A DNA stretch of 64,000 nucleotides from Rhizobium johnstonii 3841 (GCF_000009265.1 NC_008380.1:4609501-4673500), one strand, 5' to 3'. Numbered from the stretch's first letter, positions 52,730 through 62,587 are shown. Notes: generated by a model from the letters alone, not told the origin. Translations and numbers: made by a program.

Positions 52730-53929
52730 ATGAACACATCGGAAAAACTGATCGCCACGGAACAACGGCTCGGCGCCCATAACTACAAGCCGCTCGACGT
52801 GGTGCTGACGCGTGGCGAAGGTGTTTATGTCTGGGATACCGACGGCAACCGTTATCTCGATTGCCTCTCGGCCTATTCCGCCGTCAACCAGGGCCATTGT
52901 CATCCGAAGATCCTCGCCGCCATGGTCGAGCAGGCGGGCAGGCTGACGCTCACCTCCCGGGCCTTCCGCAACGATCAGCTCGCCTATCTCTACGAAGAGC
53001 TCGCGGCTCTCACCGGATCGCACAAGATCCTGCCGATGAATTCCGGCGCCGAAGCGGTGGAGACCGCCATCAAGGCGGTGCGCAAATGGGGATACGAGGT
53101 CAAGGGCGTACCGGAGGGCAAGGCAGAGATCATCGTCTGCGCCGATAATTTCCATGGCCGGACGCTGAGCATCATCAGTTTCTCCACAGATCCCGAGGCC
53201 CGCACGGGCTTCGGCCCTTATACGCCAGGTTTCCGCATCATTCCCTTCGGCAATGCCGAGGCTTTCGCCGCCGCAATCAATGCCAATACGGTGGCCGCCC
53301 TGATCGAGCCGATTCAGGGGGAGGCCGGCGTCATCATTCCGCCGGCGGGTTATTTCACCCGCATCCGCGAGCTTTGCACGGCAAACAACGTCACCCTCAT
53401 CCTCGACGAGATCCAGACCGGCCTCGGCCGCACCGGCAAGCTGCTGGCCGAAGAGCACGAAGGCATCGAGGCCGACGTGACCCTGATCGGCAAGGCGCTG
53501 TCCGGCGGCTTCTATCCCGTGTCCGCCGTGCTTTCGAATTCCGAAGTTCTGGGCGTGCTGAAACCCGGCCAGCACGGCTCGACCTTCGGCGGCAATCCGC
53601 TCGCCTGCGCAGTGGCGCGCGCCGCACTCAAGGTGCTGACGGAAGAGGGCATGATCGAGAACGCCGCTGTCATGGGCGACTACTTCACCGAAGGCCTCAG
53701 GTCGATCCGCTCGAACATCGTCAGGGACGTGCGCGGCCGTGGCCTGATGATGGCCATCGAGCTGGTACCCGAAGCCGGCGGCGCACGGCAATATTGCCAT
53801 GCGCTGAAAGAGCGCGGCCTTCTCGCCAAGGATACCCACGACCATACGATTCGCCTCGCTCCGCCACTGGTCATCACCAAAGAGCAGGTGGATTGGGCCG
53901 TCTCGCAGATTGAAAAGACGATAGGCTGA
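52730..53929 (+). CDS. rocD: Ornithine aminotransferase
   Basis: 399 residues. PLP-dependent transfer of the delta-amino group from ornithine to 2-oxoglutarate, giving glutamate semialdehyde. Seen: NSGAEAVETAIK, FHGRTLSIISFS, the PLP aspartate in LILDEIQTGLGRTG and the PLP lysine in LIGKALSGGFYP near residue 255. Start ATG 52730 follows TGGAGGGAG. Continues the arginase pathway. Confidence 0.95.
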   Translation: MNTSEKLIATEQRLGAHNYKPLDVVLTRGEGVYVWDTDGNRYLDCLSAYSAVNQGHCHPKILAAMVEQAGRLTLTSRAFRNDQLAYLYEELAALTGSHKILPMNSGAEAVETAIKAVRKWGYEVKGVPEGKAEIIVCADNFHGRTLSIISFSTDPEARTGFGPYTPGFRIIPFGNAEAFAAAINANTVAALIEPIQGEAGVIIPPAGYFTRIRELCTANNVTLILDEIQTGLGRTGKLLAEEHEGIEADVTLIGKALSGGFYPVSAVLSNSEVLGVLKPGQHGSTFGGNPLACAVARAALKVLTEEGMIENAAVMGDYFTEGLRSIRSNIVRDVRGRGLMMAIELVPEAGGARQYCHALKERGLLAKDTHDHTIRLAPPLVITKEQVDWAVSQIEKTIG

Positions 53930-54001
53930 GTAAATCGGCGCAATTCTTCTTCACCATCCCGAAGAAGCCTGGAAGATCCCGAATTCCAAAGATCGGCTGG
54001 A

Positions 54002-54226
54002 AGAGATCGACAGCAAAACCGCCTGGTCTTCATCCGAGATAAAAACCTTCGCAATCTCGTCGCCCAATTTAGATTTGGGCAACACTCTTTCGCTAATGTC
54101 GTCGATAACCGTAACGATGCTTCGCCGAGCGCAAAGCCATCGCGTGGTATGAAGGCAAAGCTTGTCCGCGCCAATGGTGGCGCATCCGCTTCTGCCCTGG
54201 CTTACGATAGTTGGGAAGAATTCTAA
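54002..54226 (+). pseudogene. C-terminal remnant of a methyl-accepting chemotaxis protein gene
   Basis: In one frame, with no stop and no usable start before 54149, the sequence encodes QQN..., then NLVAQFRFGQ, then KLVRANGGASASA, and ends DSWEEF and TAA at 54224-54226. WEEF is the CheR-docking tail of rhizobial chemoreceptors, and LVAQFRFG resembles the last signalling helix (compare LLARFRLPGQ in the receptor downstream). The receptor body is absent: rocD ends at 53929. The TAA overlaps the cheW ATG, as in an mcp-cheW operon. Confidence 0.6.
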
Positions 54227-54702
54227 TGGCCACGATAAATTCGACTAACTTCAGCGGCGATACGCTCGAAATTATTGCCTTCCGCCTGCATGATCAGGAA
54301 TTCTGCGTCAAGACCACGACCATCCGCGAAATCCGCGGCTGGGCGCCGTCGACGCCGATCCCACACGCGCCGGCCGATGTCATCGGTGTCATGAACCTGC
54401 GCGGCTCGGTGATCCCGATCATCGATCTTGCTTTCAAGCTCGGCATGAAGAGCACGGTCGCCAATGAGCGTAGCGCCATCGTCGTCGCCGAAGTTCACAG
54501 CATGGTCATCGGCATGTTGGTCGACCGCGTCTCGGATATTCTCACCATCTCGTCCAGCCAGGTCCAGCCGGTGCCTGAAGTGACCGCCTCCTTCGACCGG
54601 GCCTATTGCGAAGGCATCATCGCCTCGGAAAATGGCATGATCTGCTTCCTGAACCTTGCCAAGATGTTCAAGGAAAACGAGACGGATGAACTGGCCGCCT
54701 GA
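54226..54702 (+). CDS. cheW: Chemotaxis coupling protein CheW
   Basis: 158 residues. SH3-like adaptor linking chemoreceptors to CheA. CheW blocks visible: FRLHDQEFCVKTTTIREI, APADVIGVMNLRGSVIPIIDL near residue 50-70 and VDRVSDIL near 100. The ATG at 54226 overlaps the stop of the chemoreceptor remnant (TAATG). A strong terminator follows, then a second chemoreceptor gene. It lies outside any cheA-containing cluster in this window. Confidence 0.93.
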   Translation: MATINSTNFSGDTLEIIAFRLHDQEFCVKTTTIREIRGWAPSTPIPHAPADVIGVMNLRGSVIPIIDLAFKLGMKSTVANERSAIVVAEVHSMVIGMLVDRVSDILTISSSQVQPVPEVTASFDRAYCEGIIASENGMICFLNLAKMFKENETDELAA

Positions 54703-54724
54703 TCGGCCAATATAATTCTCAATA

Positions 54725-54751
54725 AAAACCGCCCACCTGGGCGGTTTTTTG
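54725..54751 (+). terminator. Rho-independent terminator after cheW
   Basis: AAAACCGCCC (54725-54734) / GGGCGGTTTT (54739-54748), 10-bp stem with 4-base loop and six T residues. Confidence 0.9.
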
Positions 54752-54992
54752 TTGCGCATCGCAAGCAAGCCTCGGCCGCCGCCACCCACTTGGCGCTTCA
54801 TGATTAGAAACAGCTTCTATACCGGAAATTAACCACGTTCCGTCATCATGAGATACTTAAGGATGACACGTTTTCCGCCAATTTGGGAATGACAGCCAGT
54901 ACTGTTTGTATTCTCATCACGGCATTCCTCGTCCGATCGGCTTCGATTTACCAGACGAAGCAGCAGAAACTGTGCATTTCAGAGGGGCGGGA

Positions 54993-56753
54993 ATGTTTGG
55001 TCTATCTTCCGATTCGAGATATATTCTTAATGCCATTTCCAAATCGCAGGCGATCATCGAATTCGACCTCAAGGGAAATATCCTCACGGCGAACGAGAAT
55101 TTCTGCAATGCACTGGGTTATCGCCTGAGCGAGATCGTCGGCAAACATCACAGCATGTTCTGCGAGCCGGCCTATACGGCAACCCCGGAATATCGCGCAT
55201 TCTGGGCGCGGCTCGGACGCGGCGAATATGACGCCGGCGCTTACAAGCGCTTTGCCAAGGGCAACCGGGAAATATGGATCCAGGCGTCCTACAATCCGGT
55301 TTTCAAAGGGGGCAATCCATACAAGGTCGTGAAATTCGCGGCCGATATCACCGCAGCGAAAAAGAAGGCGGTGGAGGATTCCGGCAAGCTGGAGGCGATC
55401 TCGCGCTCGCAGGCGGTGATCGAATTTACCCCGGCGGGTGAAATCTTGACCGCCAACGAGAATTTCTGCAGTGCCATGGGGTATTCGCTCGCCGAGATCA
55501 CTGGCAAGCACCACAGCATGTTCTGCGATCGTGCCTATACGGATACGGCCGACTACACCAACTTCTGGAAGCGGTTGGCGCACGGCGAGTTCATCGCCAA
55601 CGAATTTGTCAGGTTCGGCAAGGGTGGCCGGCAAATCTGGATACAGGCGGCCTACAACCCGATCCTCGATGCCGACGGCAAGGTCTACAAGGTCGTGAAG
55701 TTCGCAACCGACGTTACCCAGCGCATGAGCGCCATTTCCCTTCTCGGCACCGCGCTGCGCAATCTTTCCGAAGGCGATCTGACAATGACGGTGGACACGC
55801 CTTTCGTTCCATCGATGGAGGAGCTGCGGCACGATTTCAACACCGCTGTCAAAGGCCTTTCCGAGACCATGAAAACGATCGGTGAGAATGCCAGTGCAAT
55901 CGCCGCAGGGTCGAGCGAGATCGGCGCAGCGGCCGACTCCTTCTCCAAGCGAACGGAACAGCAAGCAGCATCGATCGAAGAGACGGCCGCCGCGCTGGAG
56001 GAGATCACCACGACCGTCAACGATTCCAGCCGTAGCGCCGATGAGGCGGGTCGCCTCGTCGCCATGACCAAACAGGGCGCCGAACATTCCGGTGTCGTGG
56101 TCCGCAATGCCGTCGCCGCCATGGGTCAGATCGAACAGTCCTCCCGCGAGATCACCAACATCATCGGCGTCATCGACGACATCGCCTTCCAGACGAACTT
56201 GCTTGCGCTGAATGCCGGCGTCGAGGCGGCCCGCGCCGGTGAAGCCGGCAAGGGCTTTGCCGTGGTGGCCCAGGAGGTGCGGGAGCTCGCCCAGCGCTCC
56301 GCCAAGGCCGCCAAGGAGATCAAGGCACTGATCAACACGTCGGGCGAGCATGTCAAGAACGGCGTCGGCCTCGTCGGCGAGACCGGCAAGGCGCTCGAGG
56401 CAATCGTCGCACAGGTCGGCGATATCAACGGCAATGTCGTCGCCATCGTCGAAGCCTCCAGGGAACAGGCGACCGGCCTCAAGGAAATCAACCAGGCGGT
56501 CAATACGCTGGATCAGGCAACCCAGCAGAATGCCGCGATGGTCGAAGAAAGTACTGCCGCCAGCCACAGCCTTGCGAGAGAAGCCGAAACGCTGCGTGTT
56601 CTGCTGGCGAGGTTCCGCCTACCGGGTCAAACGCAGTCCATCGGCGGAGCTAGGCCAAGACAGACGGGCTCACCGGCGCTGCACCTCGTTTCACGTGTCG
56701 GAAAGGTAAATAGTCCTGGCGCGGCGACTGCCCAGAGCTGGGAAGAGTTCTGA
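54993..56753 (+). CDS. Soluble PAS-PAS methyl-accepting chemotaxis protein
   Basis: 586 residues without signal peptide or membrane helix, so it is cytoplasmic. Two similar PAS domains (about residues 9-125 and 131-248) share TANENFC...GKHHSMFC. A HAMP-like linker (about 250-300) leads to the signalling coiled coil, whose hairpin tip DDIAFQTNLLALNAGVEAARAGE is near 392. The C-terminus SWEEF is the CheR-docking tail. ATG 54993 follows GAGGGGCGGGA; the frame opens at 54906. PAS domains suggest redox, energy or ligand sensing; cofactor not visible. Confidence 0.92.
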   Translation: MFGLSSDSRYILNAISKSQAIIEFDLKGNILTANENFCNALGYRLSEIVGKHHSMFCEPAYTATPEYRAFWARLGRGEYDAGAYKRFAKGNREIWIQASYNPVFKGGNPYKVVKFAADITAAKKKAVEDSGKLEAISRSQAVIEFTPAGEILTANENFCSAMGYSLAEITGKHHSMFCDRAYTDTADYTNFWKRLAHGEFIANEFVRFGKGGRQIWIQAAYNPILDADGKVYKVVKFATDVTQRMSAISLLGTALRNLSEGDLTMTVDTPFVPSMEELRHDFNTAVKGLSETMKTIGENASAIAAGSSEIGAAADSFSKRTEQQAASIEETAAALEEITTTVNDSSRSADEAGRLVAMTKQGAEHSGVVVRNAVAAMGQIEQSSREITNIIGVIDDIAFQTNLLALNAGVEAARAGEAGKGFAVVAQEVRELAQRSAKAAKEIKALINTSGEHVKNGVGLVGETGKALEAIVAQVGDINGNVVAIVEASREQATGLKEINQAVNTLDQATQQNAAMVEESTAASHSLAREAETLRVLLARFRLPGQTQSIGGARPRQTGSPALHLVSRVGKVNSPGAATAQSWEEF

Positions 56754-56803
56754 ACCATGCCGGTGCAGGCGGCACCTTGACCGGATGCGCTGTATACGTC
56801 GAT

Positions 56804-56838
56804 AAAGCGCGTCGCATGAACTTCATGCGACGCGCTTT
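56804..56838. terminator. Bidirectional hairpin between the chemoreceptor and OFA genes
   Basis: AAAGCGCGTCGCATGAA (56804-56820) / TTCATGCGACGCGCTTT (56822-56838), a near-perfect long palindrome between two convergent genes, likely ending both transcripts. Confidence 0.75.
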
Positions 56839-56844
56839 GATGGC

Positions 56845-58503
56845 TTAGCCGAACAGCGCGAAGGTTGCCCTAAGCGTCACCCAGACACCCCACAGCAGCG
56901 GAATGCCGACGACGGCCCAGGCAAGCATCGCCTTGGCGTCCAGCCCGCCTGTGCCGATGCCGAAGGAACCCGTCGGCCCGGCATTGACGGCTGCCGACTT
57001 CGCCTGCAGCGCAGCAACCTCGTCATCCGACATGAACCATTTGTCCGAAAGCGGCCTGATCAGCGCATTGGCGATCAGCCCGAGCGCCAGCATGCCGGCG
57101 AGGATATACATGGTGCCGGTATAGAGGGTTGGCCCGGGCGCAACGCCGGCGGCGATCTGCGCTTCGCGGATATAGTTGACGACGACGGGCCCGACGATGC
57201 CGGCCGTTGCCCAGGCCGTCAGCAGCCGGCCGTGGATGGCGCCGACGAACTGCGTGCCGAAGATATCGGCAAGATAGGCCGGGATCGTCGCAAAGCCGCC
57301 GCCGTACATCGACAGGATGATGCCGAAGGAGAGGACGAACAGCGCCTTGTTGCCCATGCCTGCGAAAGTGGGCGCCAGCGCATAGAGCACGATGCCGAGG
57401 ACGAAGAAGCAATAATAGGTATTCTTGCGGCCGATCTTGTCGGACAGCGACGCCCAGAAGAACCGCCCGCCGATGTTGAAGAGCGACAGCAAACCGGCGA
57501 AACCGGCGGCGATCGTCGCGATCGATGCCTTCTGCCCGGCGTCGAGCTGGGCGAAGCCGACATCCGGCAGGCCGATCAGCGAACCGGCGAAGATTTCCTG
57601 CAGCATCGGCGAGGCCATGCCGATAACGCCGATACCGGCCGAAACGTTGAGGCAAAGCACGGCCCAGATCAGCCAGAACTGTTTGGTCTTGTGGGCATTG
57701 TTGAGGTGCACGTGTTTGGTGGTGATCATCGTGCTCTTGGCTGCAGGCGGCGTCCAACCCTCAGGACGCCAGCCGGCCGGCGGAATGCGATAGCCGAAGG
57801 CGCCGCCCATCATGAAGACGAAATAAATCGCCGCCATGACGATGAAGGTCTGCCAGACGCCGACCGAACTGTCGGTCTTGAAGGCATTCATCAGCAGGTT
57901 GGCCAATGGGGCGCCGATCATCGCACCGCCGCCGAAGCCCATGATCGCCATACCGGTCGCCATGCCGCGCCGGTCGGGAAACCATTTGATCAGCGTCGAG
58001 ACCGGCGAGATGTAACCGAGGCCGAGACCGATGCCGCCGATGACGCCGGCGCCCAGCCACATCATCCAGAGCTGATGAGTAATGACGCCGATCGCGGCAA
58101 GAATGATGCCGCCGCACCAGCAGCAGGCGGAAACGACGCCCGCCTTGCGCGGACCGGCCCGCTCAAGCCAGCCGCCCCAGATGGCCGCCGACGAGCCAAG
58201 CAGCACGAAGAACAGCGTATAGATCCAGCCGAGGTCGGCAACGCGCCAGTCGCAGGTCGTGGTGAACAGCGCCGAGGCAAGTGTCAGATCGGGGCAGGCC
58301 GTCGAGGCCGTGATCCCGAGCGACTTGGAAAGCGGCAGCCAGAACACGCTGAAACCATAGGCCATGCCGATGCAGAGATGAATGGCGAGCGCTGCCGGCG
58401 GCACCAGCCACCGATTGAACCCGGGCCTTGCGACGATCCTTTCACGATCGAGCAGGCCCACCCCCGCCAACGCCCCGTCCGTACGTGTCCCCGCGGCTGT
58501 CAT
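56845..58503 (-). CDS. OFA-family MFS transporter (oxalate/formate antiporter type)
   Basis: 552 residues, about twelve membrane helices, longer than typical MFS because of an extended loop (residues about 70-100) and C-terminus. The OFA hallmark IHLCIGMAYGFSVFWLPL lies near residue 42, and GYISPVSTLIKWFPDRRGMATG near 165. ATG 58503 follows GGAGGAG. It lies 107 bp downstream of fdsD on the same strand, which supports formate or oxalate as a substrate, though other monocarboxylates are known for the family. Confidence 0.87.
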   Translation of the reverse strand: MTAAGTRTDGALAGVGLLDRERIVARPGFNRWLVPPAALAIHLCIGMAYGFSVFWLPLSKSLGITASTACPDLTLASALFTTTCDWRVADLGWIYTLFFVLLGSSAAIWGGWLERAGPRKAGVVSACCWCGGIILAAIGVITHQLWMMWLGAGVIGGIGLGLGYISPVSTLIKWFPDRRGMATGMAIMGFGGGAMIGAPLANLLMNAFKTDSSVGVWQTFIVMAAIYFVFMMGGAFGYRIPPAGWRPEGWTPPAAKSTMITTKHVHLNNAHKTKQFWLIWAVLCLNVSAGIGVIGMASPMLQEIFAGSLIGLPDVGFAQLDAGQKASIATIAAGFAGLLSLFNIGGRFFWASLSDKIGRKNTYYCFFVLGIVLYALAPTFAGMGNKALFVLSFGIILSMYGGGFATIPAYLADIFGTQFVGAIHGRLLTAWATAGIVGPVVVNYIREAQIAAGVAPGPTLYTGTMYILAGMLALGLIANALIRPLSDKWFMSDDEVAALQAKSAAVNAGPTGSFGIGTGGLDAKAMLAWAVVGIPLLWGVWVTLRATFALFG

Positions 58504-58610
58504 GAACAACTCCTCCTGGCTCAGACTTGGTTTTTCTCAGACTTTACTGTCACCGACATATGCGCAGGCAGGTTGCTCCCGCCTCCCCTCGCGCATCGGC
58601 CGATCCCCTG

Positions 58611-58856
58611 CTATGGGACCTGGTGTGTCACCGGCACCGGCTTTCTAATCAAAGGAACGGCCTGAAGCACGAGCGCGTCCAGGCCATTCTCCTCATTCTC
58701 CAGAATTTCGAACAATTGCCGCCGCATGCGCGGGTCCCAGAATTTATTGATATGGGTGGCGACCCCCTGCGCGGCCTCGCTTTCCGGCTGGCTCTTGAAG
58801 AAGGTGGCGATCTGGTTTGCCATATAAACGAGCTTGGTCTTGGTATCATGCGACAT
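58611..58856 (-). CDS. fdsD: Formate dehydrogenase delta subunit
   Basis: 81 residues, small helical protein of the FdsD family, with LVYMANQIATFFKSQP near the N-terminus and VATHINKFWDPRMRRQLF in the middle, the conserved part. Needed for activity of NAD-dependent molybdenum formate dehydrogenases, probably in cofactor insertion. Its start overlaps the end of fdhD by 11 bp. Confidence 0.9.
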   Translation of the reverse strand: MSHDTKTKLVYMANQIATFFKSQPESEAAQGVATHINKFWDPRMRRQLFEILENEENGLDALVLQAVPLIRKPVPVTHQVP

Positions 58857-59670
58857 CGGCAATGCTTCCGGGCGAGATGCGGTGCGGGTGGGTGAAAATC
58901 TCGAAATCCTCGCCACGCACCAGCGCGACGAGCGTCATGCCGGCTTCTTCGGCCGTGCGGATGGCGAGAGCCGTCGGAGCCGAAATGGCGATGAGCACCG
59001 GGCTGCCGAGGATCGCCGCCTTCTGCACCATCTCGACGGAGAGCCGACTGGTGACGACGACGGCGCCATCCCCGCCTTTTTCGCTGGCGCCGATGACGGC
59101 GCCGCAGAGCTTGTCCAGCGCATTGTGCCGACCGACATCTTCACGCACGGCAATCAGCCCCCTGCCGGGAAGATAGAACCCGGCGCCATGCACCGCCCGC
59201 GTCTCACGATGCAGCGGCTGTGCCTCGTTCAGAAGCGAAACGGCGCGGACGATATCCGCATGCGACAGCGCCAACGGCGATGCCGAAACGTCAGGCACCG
59301 GCCGTACCGCCTGTTCGATCGATTCGATGCCGCAGAGCCCGCAGCCGACCGGTCCCGCCATACTGCGGCGTCGTGCCCGCAGCCGATCGGCGACGTCATC
59401 GACCAGGCTCACCTGCACATCGATCCCCTGCTCGCCCTCGACCACCTCGATGCCCGATATCTCCGCCGGCCCGGTGATGATCCCTTCGGTCAGACTGAAT
59501 CCGACGGCAAAATCCGCGAGATCATCGGGCGTTGCCATCATCACCGCATGCGAACTACCGCCATAGGAAAAGGCGATCGGCACCTCTTCCGGCACGATGC
59601 GCGAACCGGTCTGGAGGATGCCGTTGCGACGGGCGGTTTCGGGAGCACGGGCGGTAGCGGTGAAGGTCAT
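58846..59670 (-). CDS. fdhD: Formate dehydrogenase accessory sulfurtransferase FdhD
   Basis: 274 residues. Transfers sulfur from a cysteine desulfurase to the molybdenum cofactor of formate dehydrogenase. The CGLC cysteine pair (VGCGLCGIE) is near residues 110-113, and the EDVGRHNALDKL block near 180. Lies 37 bp after fdsA. Order fdsB-fdsA-fdhD-fdsD matches the fds operon. Confidence 0.94.
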   Translation of the reverse strand: MTFTATARAPETARRNGILQTGSRIVPEEVPIAFSYGGSSHAVMMATPDDLADFAVGFSLTEGIITGPAEISGIEVVEGEQGIDVQVSLVDDVADRLRARRRSMAGPVGCGLCGIESIEQAVRPVPDVSASPLALSHADIVRAVSLLNEAQPLHRETRAVHGAGFYLPGRGLIAVREDVGRHNALDKLCGAVIGASEKGGDGAVVVTSRLSVEMVQKAAILGSPVLIAISAPTALAIRTAEEAGMTLVALVRGEDFEIFTHPHRISPGSIADVA

Positions 59671-59707
59671 GATGCGCGTTCCTGCCTAAAGAGCCGCCCC
59701 CGCATCG

Positions 59708-62587
59708 TCACTCCGCAGCCTCGAGCTTGCCGGCGATGCGGCGCGATTGCCGCGCCTGCTCGTCATATTCGAGTTGCCATTCGCTCGGCCCGTTGGAGGG
59801 CGAGATCTGCACCGCCGTCACCTTGTATTCCGGGCAGTTCGTCGCCCAGTCGGAGAAATCGGTGGTGATGACGTTCGCCTGCGTCGTGGGATGATGGAAG
59901 GTCGTATAGACGACACCCGGCGCGACGCGATCGGTGATCAGCGCCCTGAGCGTCGTGTCGCCGGAGCGGCTGCCGAGCTTCACCCAGTCGCCATCGCGAA
60001 CGCCGCGCTGCTCGGCATCATGCGGATGGATTTCCAGCCGGTCTTCCGCATGCCAGACGACATTCTCGGTTCGCCGTGTCTGCGCCCCGACATTGTACTG
60101 GCTGAGGATGCGGCCGGTTGTCAGCAGCAGCGGGAAGCGCGGACTGGTGCGCTCGTCGGTCGCCACATATTCGGTGCGGATGAACTTGCCCTTGCCGCGC
60201 ACGAAGCCATTGACATGCATGATCGGCGAGCCGAGCGGGTTCTTCTCGTTGCAGGGCCACTGCACCGAGCCCATTTTTTCGAGATAGTCGTAGGAGACCA
60301 TCGCGAAACTCGGCGTCGTTGCGGCGATCTCGTCCATGATCTCCGACGGATGGCTGTAATTCCAGTCGAGCCCCATCGCCTGGGCAAGCTTCTGCGTCAC
60401 TTCCCAGTCGCCATAACCGTTGCGCGGCGACATCACCTTGCGCACGCGGTTGATGCGGCGCTCGGCATTGGTGAAGGTGCCGTCCTTCTCGAGGAAGGTC
60501 GAGCCCGGCAGGAAGACATGGGCGTAATTGGCGGTCTCGTTGAGGAACAGATCATGCACGACGACGCATTCCATCGCCGCAAGCCCGGCCGCGACATGTT
60601 TGGTATCGGGATCGGACTGGAGGATGTCTTCGCCCTGGATGTAGATGCCTTTGAATGAGCCGTCGACTGCTGCATCCAGCATGTTCGGAATACGCAGGCC
60701 CGGCTCGTTGTTGAGCTTCACGCCCCAGAGCTTTTCGAAGATATCGCGCGTCGCATCGTCGGAAATGTGCCGGTAGCCCGGCAGTTCGTGCGGGAAGGAA
60801 CCCATGTCGCAGGAGCCCTGCACATTGTTCTGGCCGCGCAGCGGGTTCACGCCGACGCCGGGACGGCCGATATTGCCGGTCGCCATCGCCAGATTGGCGA
60901 TCGCGATGACCGTGGTCGAGCCCTGGCTGTGTTCGGTGACGCCGAGGCCGTAGTAGATCGCGCCATTGCCGCCCTTGGCATAGAGCCTTGCCGCGCCGCG
61001 CAGATCCGCCGCCGGCACGCCGGTGAAGATCTCGGTCTCTTCGGGACTGTGCTGCGGTTCGGCGACGAAGGCCGCCCAGTCCTCGAACTCCGACCAGTCG
61101 CAGCGCTCGCGGATGAACGTCTCGTCAAAGAGCCCTTCGGTGACGATCACATGCGCCAACGCCGTCATGACTGCGACATTGGTGCCGGGCTTCAGCGGCA
61201 GGTGATAGGAGGCCTCGATATGCGGCGAGCGGACAATATCGGTACGGCGCGGATCGATGACGATGAGCTTGGCGCCCTGGCGCAGCCGCTTCTTCAGCCG
61301 CGAGCCGAACACCGGATGCCCATCGGTTGGATTGGCGCCGATGACGATGACGACGTCGGAATGCTCGACGCTGTCGAAATCCTGCGTGCCCGCCGACGTG
61401 CCGAAGGTCTGGCCGAGGCCGTAGCCGGTCGGCGAATGGCAGACGCGGGCGCAGGTATCGACATTGTTGTTGCCGAAGCCGGCGCGGATCAGCTTCTGCA
61501 CCAGATAAGTTTCCTCGTTGGTGCAGCGCGACGAGGTGATGCCGCCGATCGCCTCGCGGCCGTATTGATACTGGATGCGGCGGAATTCCGTCGCCACATG
61601 TGCGAAGGCCTCGTCCCAGCTCACTTCCCGCCAGGGATCGCTGACCTTTTCGCGGATCATCGGATTGAGGATGCGGTCCTTATGGGTGGAATAGCCATAG
61701 GCGAAGCGGCCCTTGACGCAGGAATGGCCGCGATTGGCCTGACCGTCCTTCCACGGCACCATGCGCACCAGTTCCTCGCCGCGCATCTCCGCCTTGAAGG
61801 AACAGCCGACGCCGCAATAGGCGCAGGTGGTGACAGCCGAATGCTCCGGCTGGCCGATCTGGATCACCGACTTCTCCGTCAGCGTCGCCGTCGGGCAGGC
61901 CTGGACACAGGCACCGCAGGAGACGCATTCGGAATCGATGAAATGCTCGTGCATGCCGGGCGAAACGCGCGAGCCGAAGCCGCGCCCCTCGATCGTCAGC
62001 GCGAAGGTTCCCTGTACTTCTTCGCAGGCGCGCACGCAGCGCGAACAGACGATGCACTTGGAGGGATCATAGGTGAAATAGGGATTGGATTCGTCCTTCG
62101 GCATCCATTTCAGATTGATGTCGCCATTGCTGCGCGCCTTGACGTGGTTGTCTCCCTCATAGCCGTAGCGCACGTCGCGCAGGCCGACGGCGCCTGCCAT
62201 GTCCTGCAACTCGCAATCGCCGTTGGCCGCGCAGGTGAGACAGTCGAGCGGATGGTCGGAAATATAGAGTTCCATCACGCCGCGGCGGATATCCTTCAAC
62301 CGCCCCGTCTGCGTGTGCACCACCATGTTTGCCGCCACCGGCGTCGTGCAGGAGGAGGGCGTGCCGTTGCGGCCCTCGATCTCGACGAGGCAGAGCCGGC
62401 AGGAGCCGAAAGCATCGACCATATCGGTGGCACAGAGCTTCGGCACCTTGATACCGGCCTCCATCGAGGCGCGCATGATCGAGGTGCCCTCCGGCACGCT
62501 GATCTGCTGTCCGTCGATGGTGAGCGTCACCATGGCCTCGGATTTCGAAGCGGGAGTGCCATAGTCGATTTCATGGATGAGAGACAT
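59708..62587 (-). CDS. fdsA: NAD-dependent formate dehydrogenase alpha (catalytic) subunit
   Basis: 959 residues, normal for FdsA. Oxidises formate to CO2. Order: a 2Fe-2S ferredoxin domain (Cys52, 63, 66, 80), a His/Cys cluster region (HPLDCLTCAANGDC), two 4Fe-4S sets (CIVCSRCVRAC and CVSCGACVQAC), then a molybdopterin oxidoreductase core with CAYCGVGC cluster and the catalytic Cys383-His384 pair in ARVCHSPTG. AAGGAG ribosome site before ATG 62587. Partner of FdsB, FdsD and FdhD in the cytoplasm. Confidence 0.96.
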   Translation of the reverse strand: MSLIHEIDYGTPASKSEAMVTLTIDGQQISVPEGTSIMRASMEAGIKVPKLCATDMVDAFGSCRLCLVEIEGRNGTPSSCTTPVAANMVVHTQTGRLKDIRRGVMELYISDHPLDCLTCAANGDCELQDMAGAVGLRDVRYGYEGDNHVKARSNGDINLKWMPKDESNPYFTYDPSKCIVCSRCVRACEEVQGTFALTIEGRGFGSRVSPGMHEHFIDSECVSCGACVQACPTATLTEKSVIQIGQPEHSAVTTCAYCGVGCSFKAEMRGEELVRMVPWKDGQANRGHSCVKGRFAYGYSTHKDRILNPMIREKVSDPWREVSWDEAFAHVATEFRRIQYQYGREAIGGITSSRCTNEETYLVQKLIRAGFGNNNVDTCARVCHSPTGYGLGQTFGTSAGTQDFDSVEHSDVVIVIGANPTDGHPVFGSRLKKRLRQGAKLIVIDPRRTDIVRSPHIEASYHLPLKPGTNVAVMTALAHVIVTEGLFDETFIRERCDWSEFEDWAAFVAEPQHSPEETEIFTGVPAADLRGAARLYAKGGNGAIYYGLGVTEHSQGSTTVIAIANLAMATGNIGRPGVGVNPLRGQNNVQGSCDMGSFPHELPGYRHISDDATRDIFEKLWGVKLNNEPGLRIPNMLDAAVDGSFKGIYIQGEDILQSDPDTKHVAAGLAAMECVVVHDLFLNETANYAHVFLPGSTFLEKDGTFTNAERRINRVRKVMSPRNGYGDWEVTQKLAQAMGLDWNYSHPSEIMDEIAATTPSFAMVSYDYLEKMGSVQWPCNEKNPLGSPIMHVNGFVRGKGKFIRTEYVATDERTSPRFPLLLTTGRILSQYNVGAQTRRTENVVWHAEDRLEIHPHDAEQRGVRDGDWVKLGSRSGDTTLRALITDRVAPGVVYTTFHHPTTQANVITTDFSDWATNCPEYKVTAVQISPSNGPSEWQLEYDEQARQSRRIAGKLEAAE

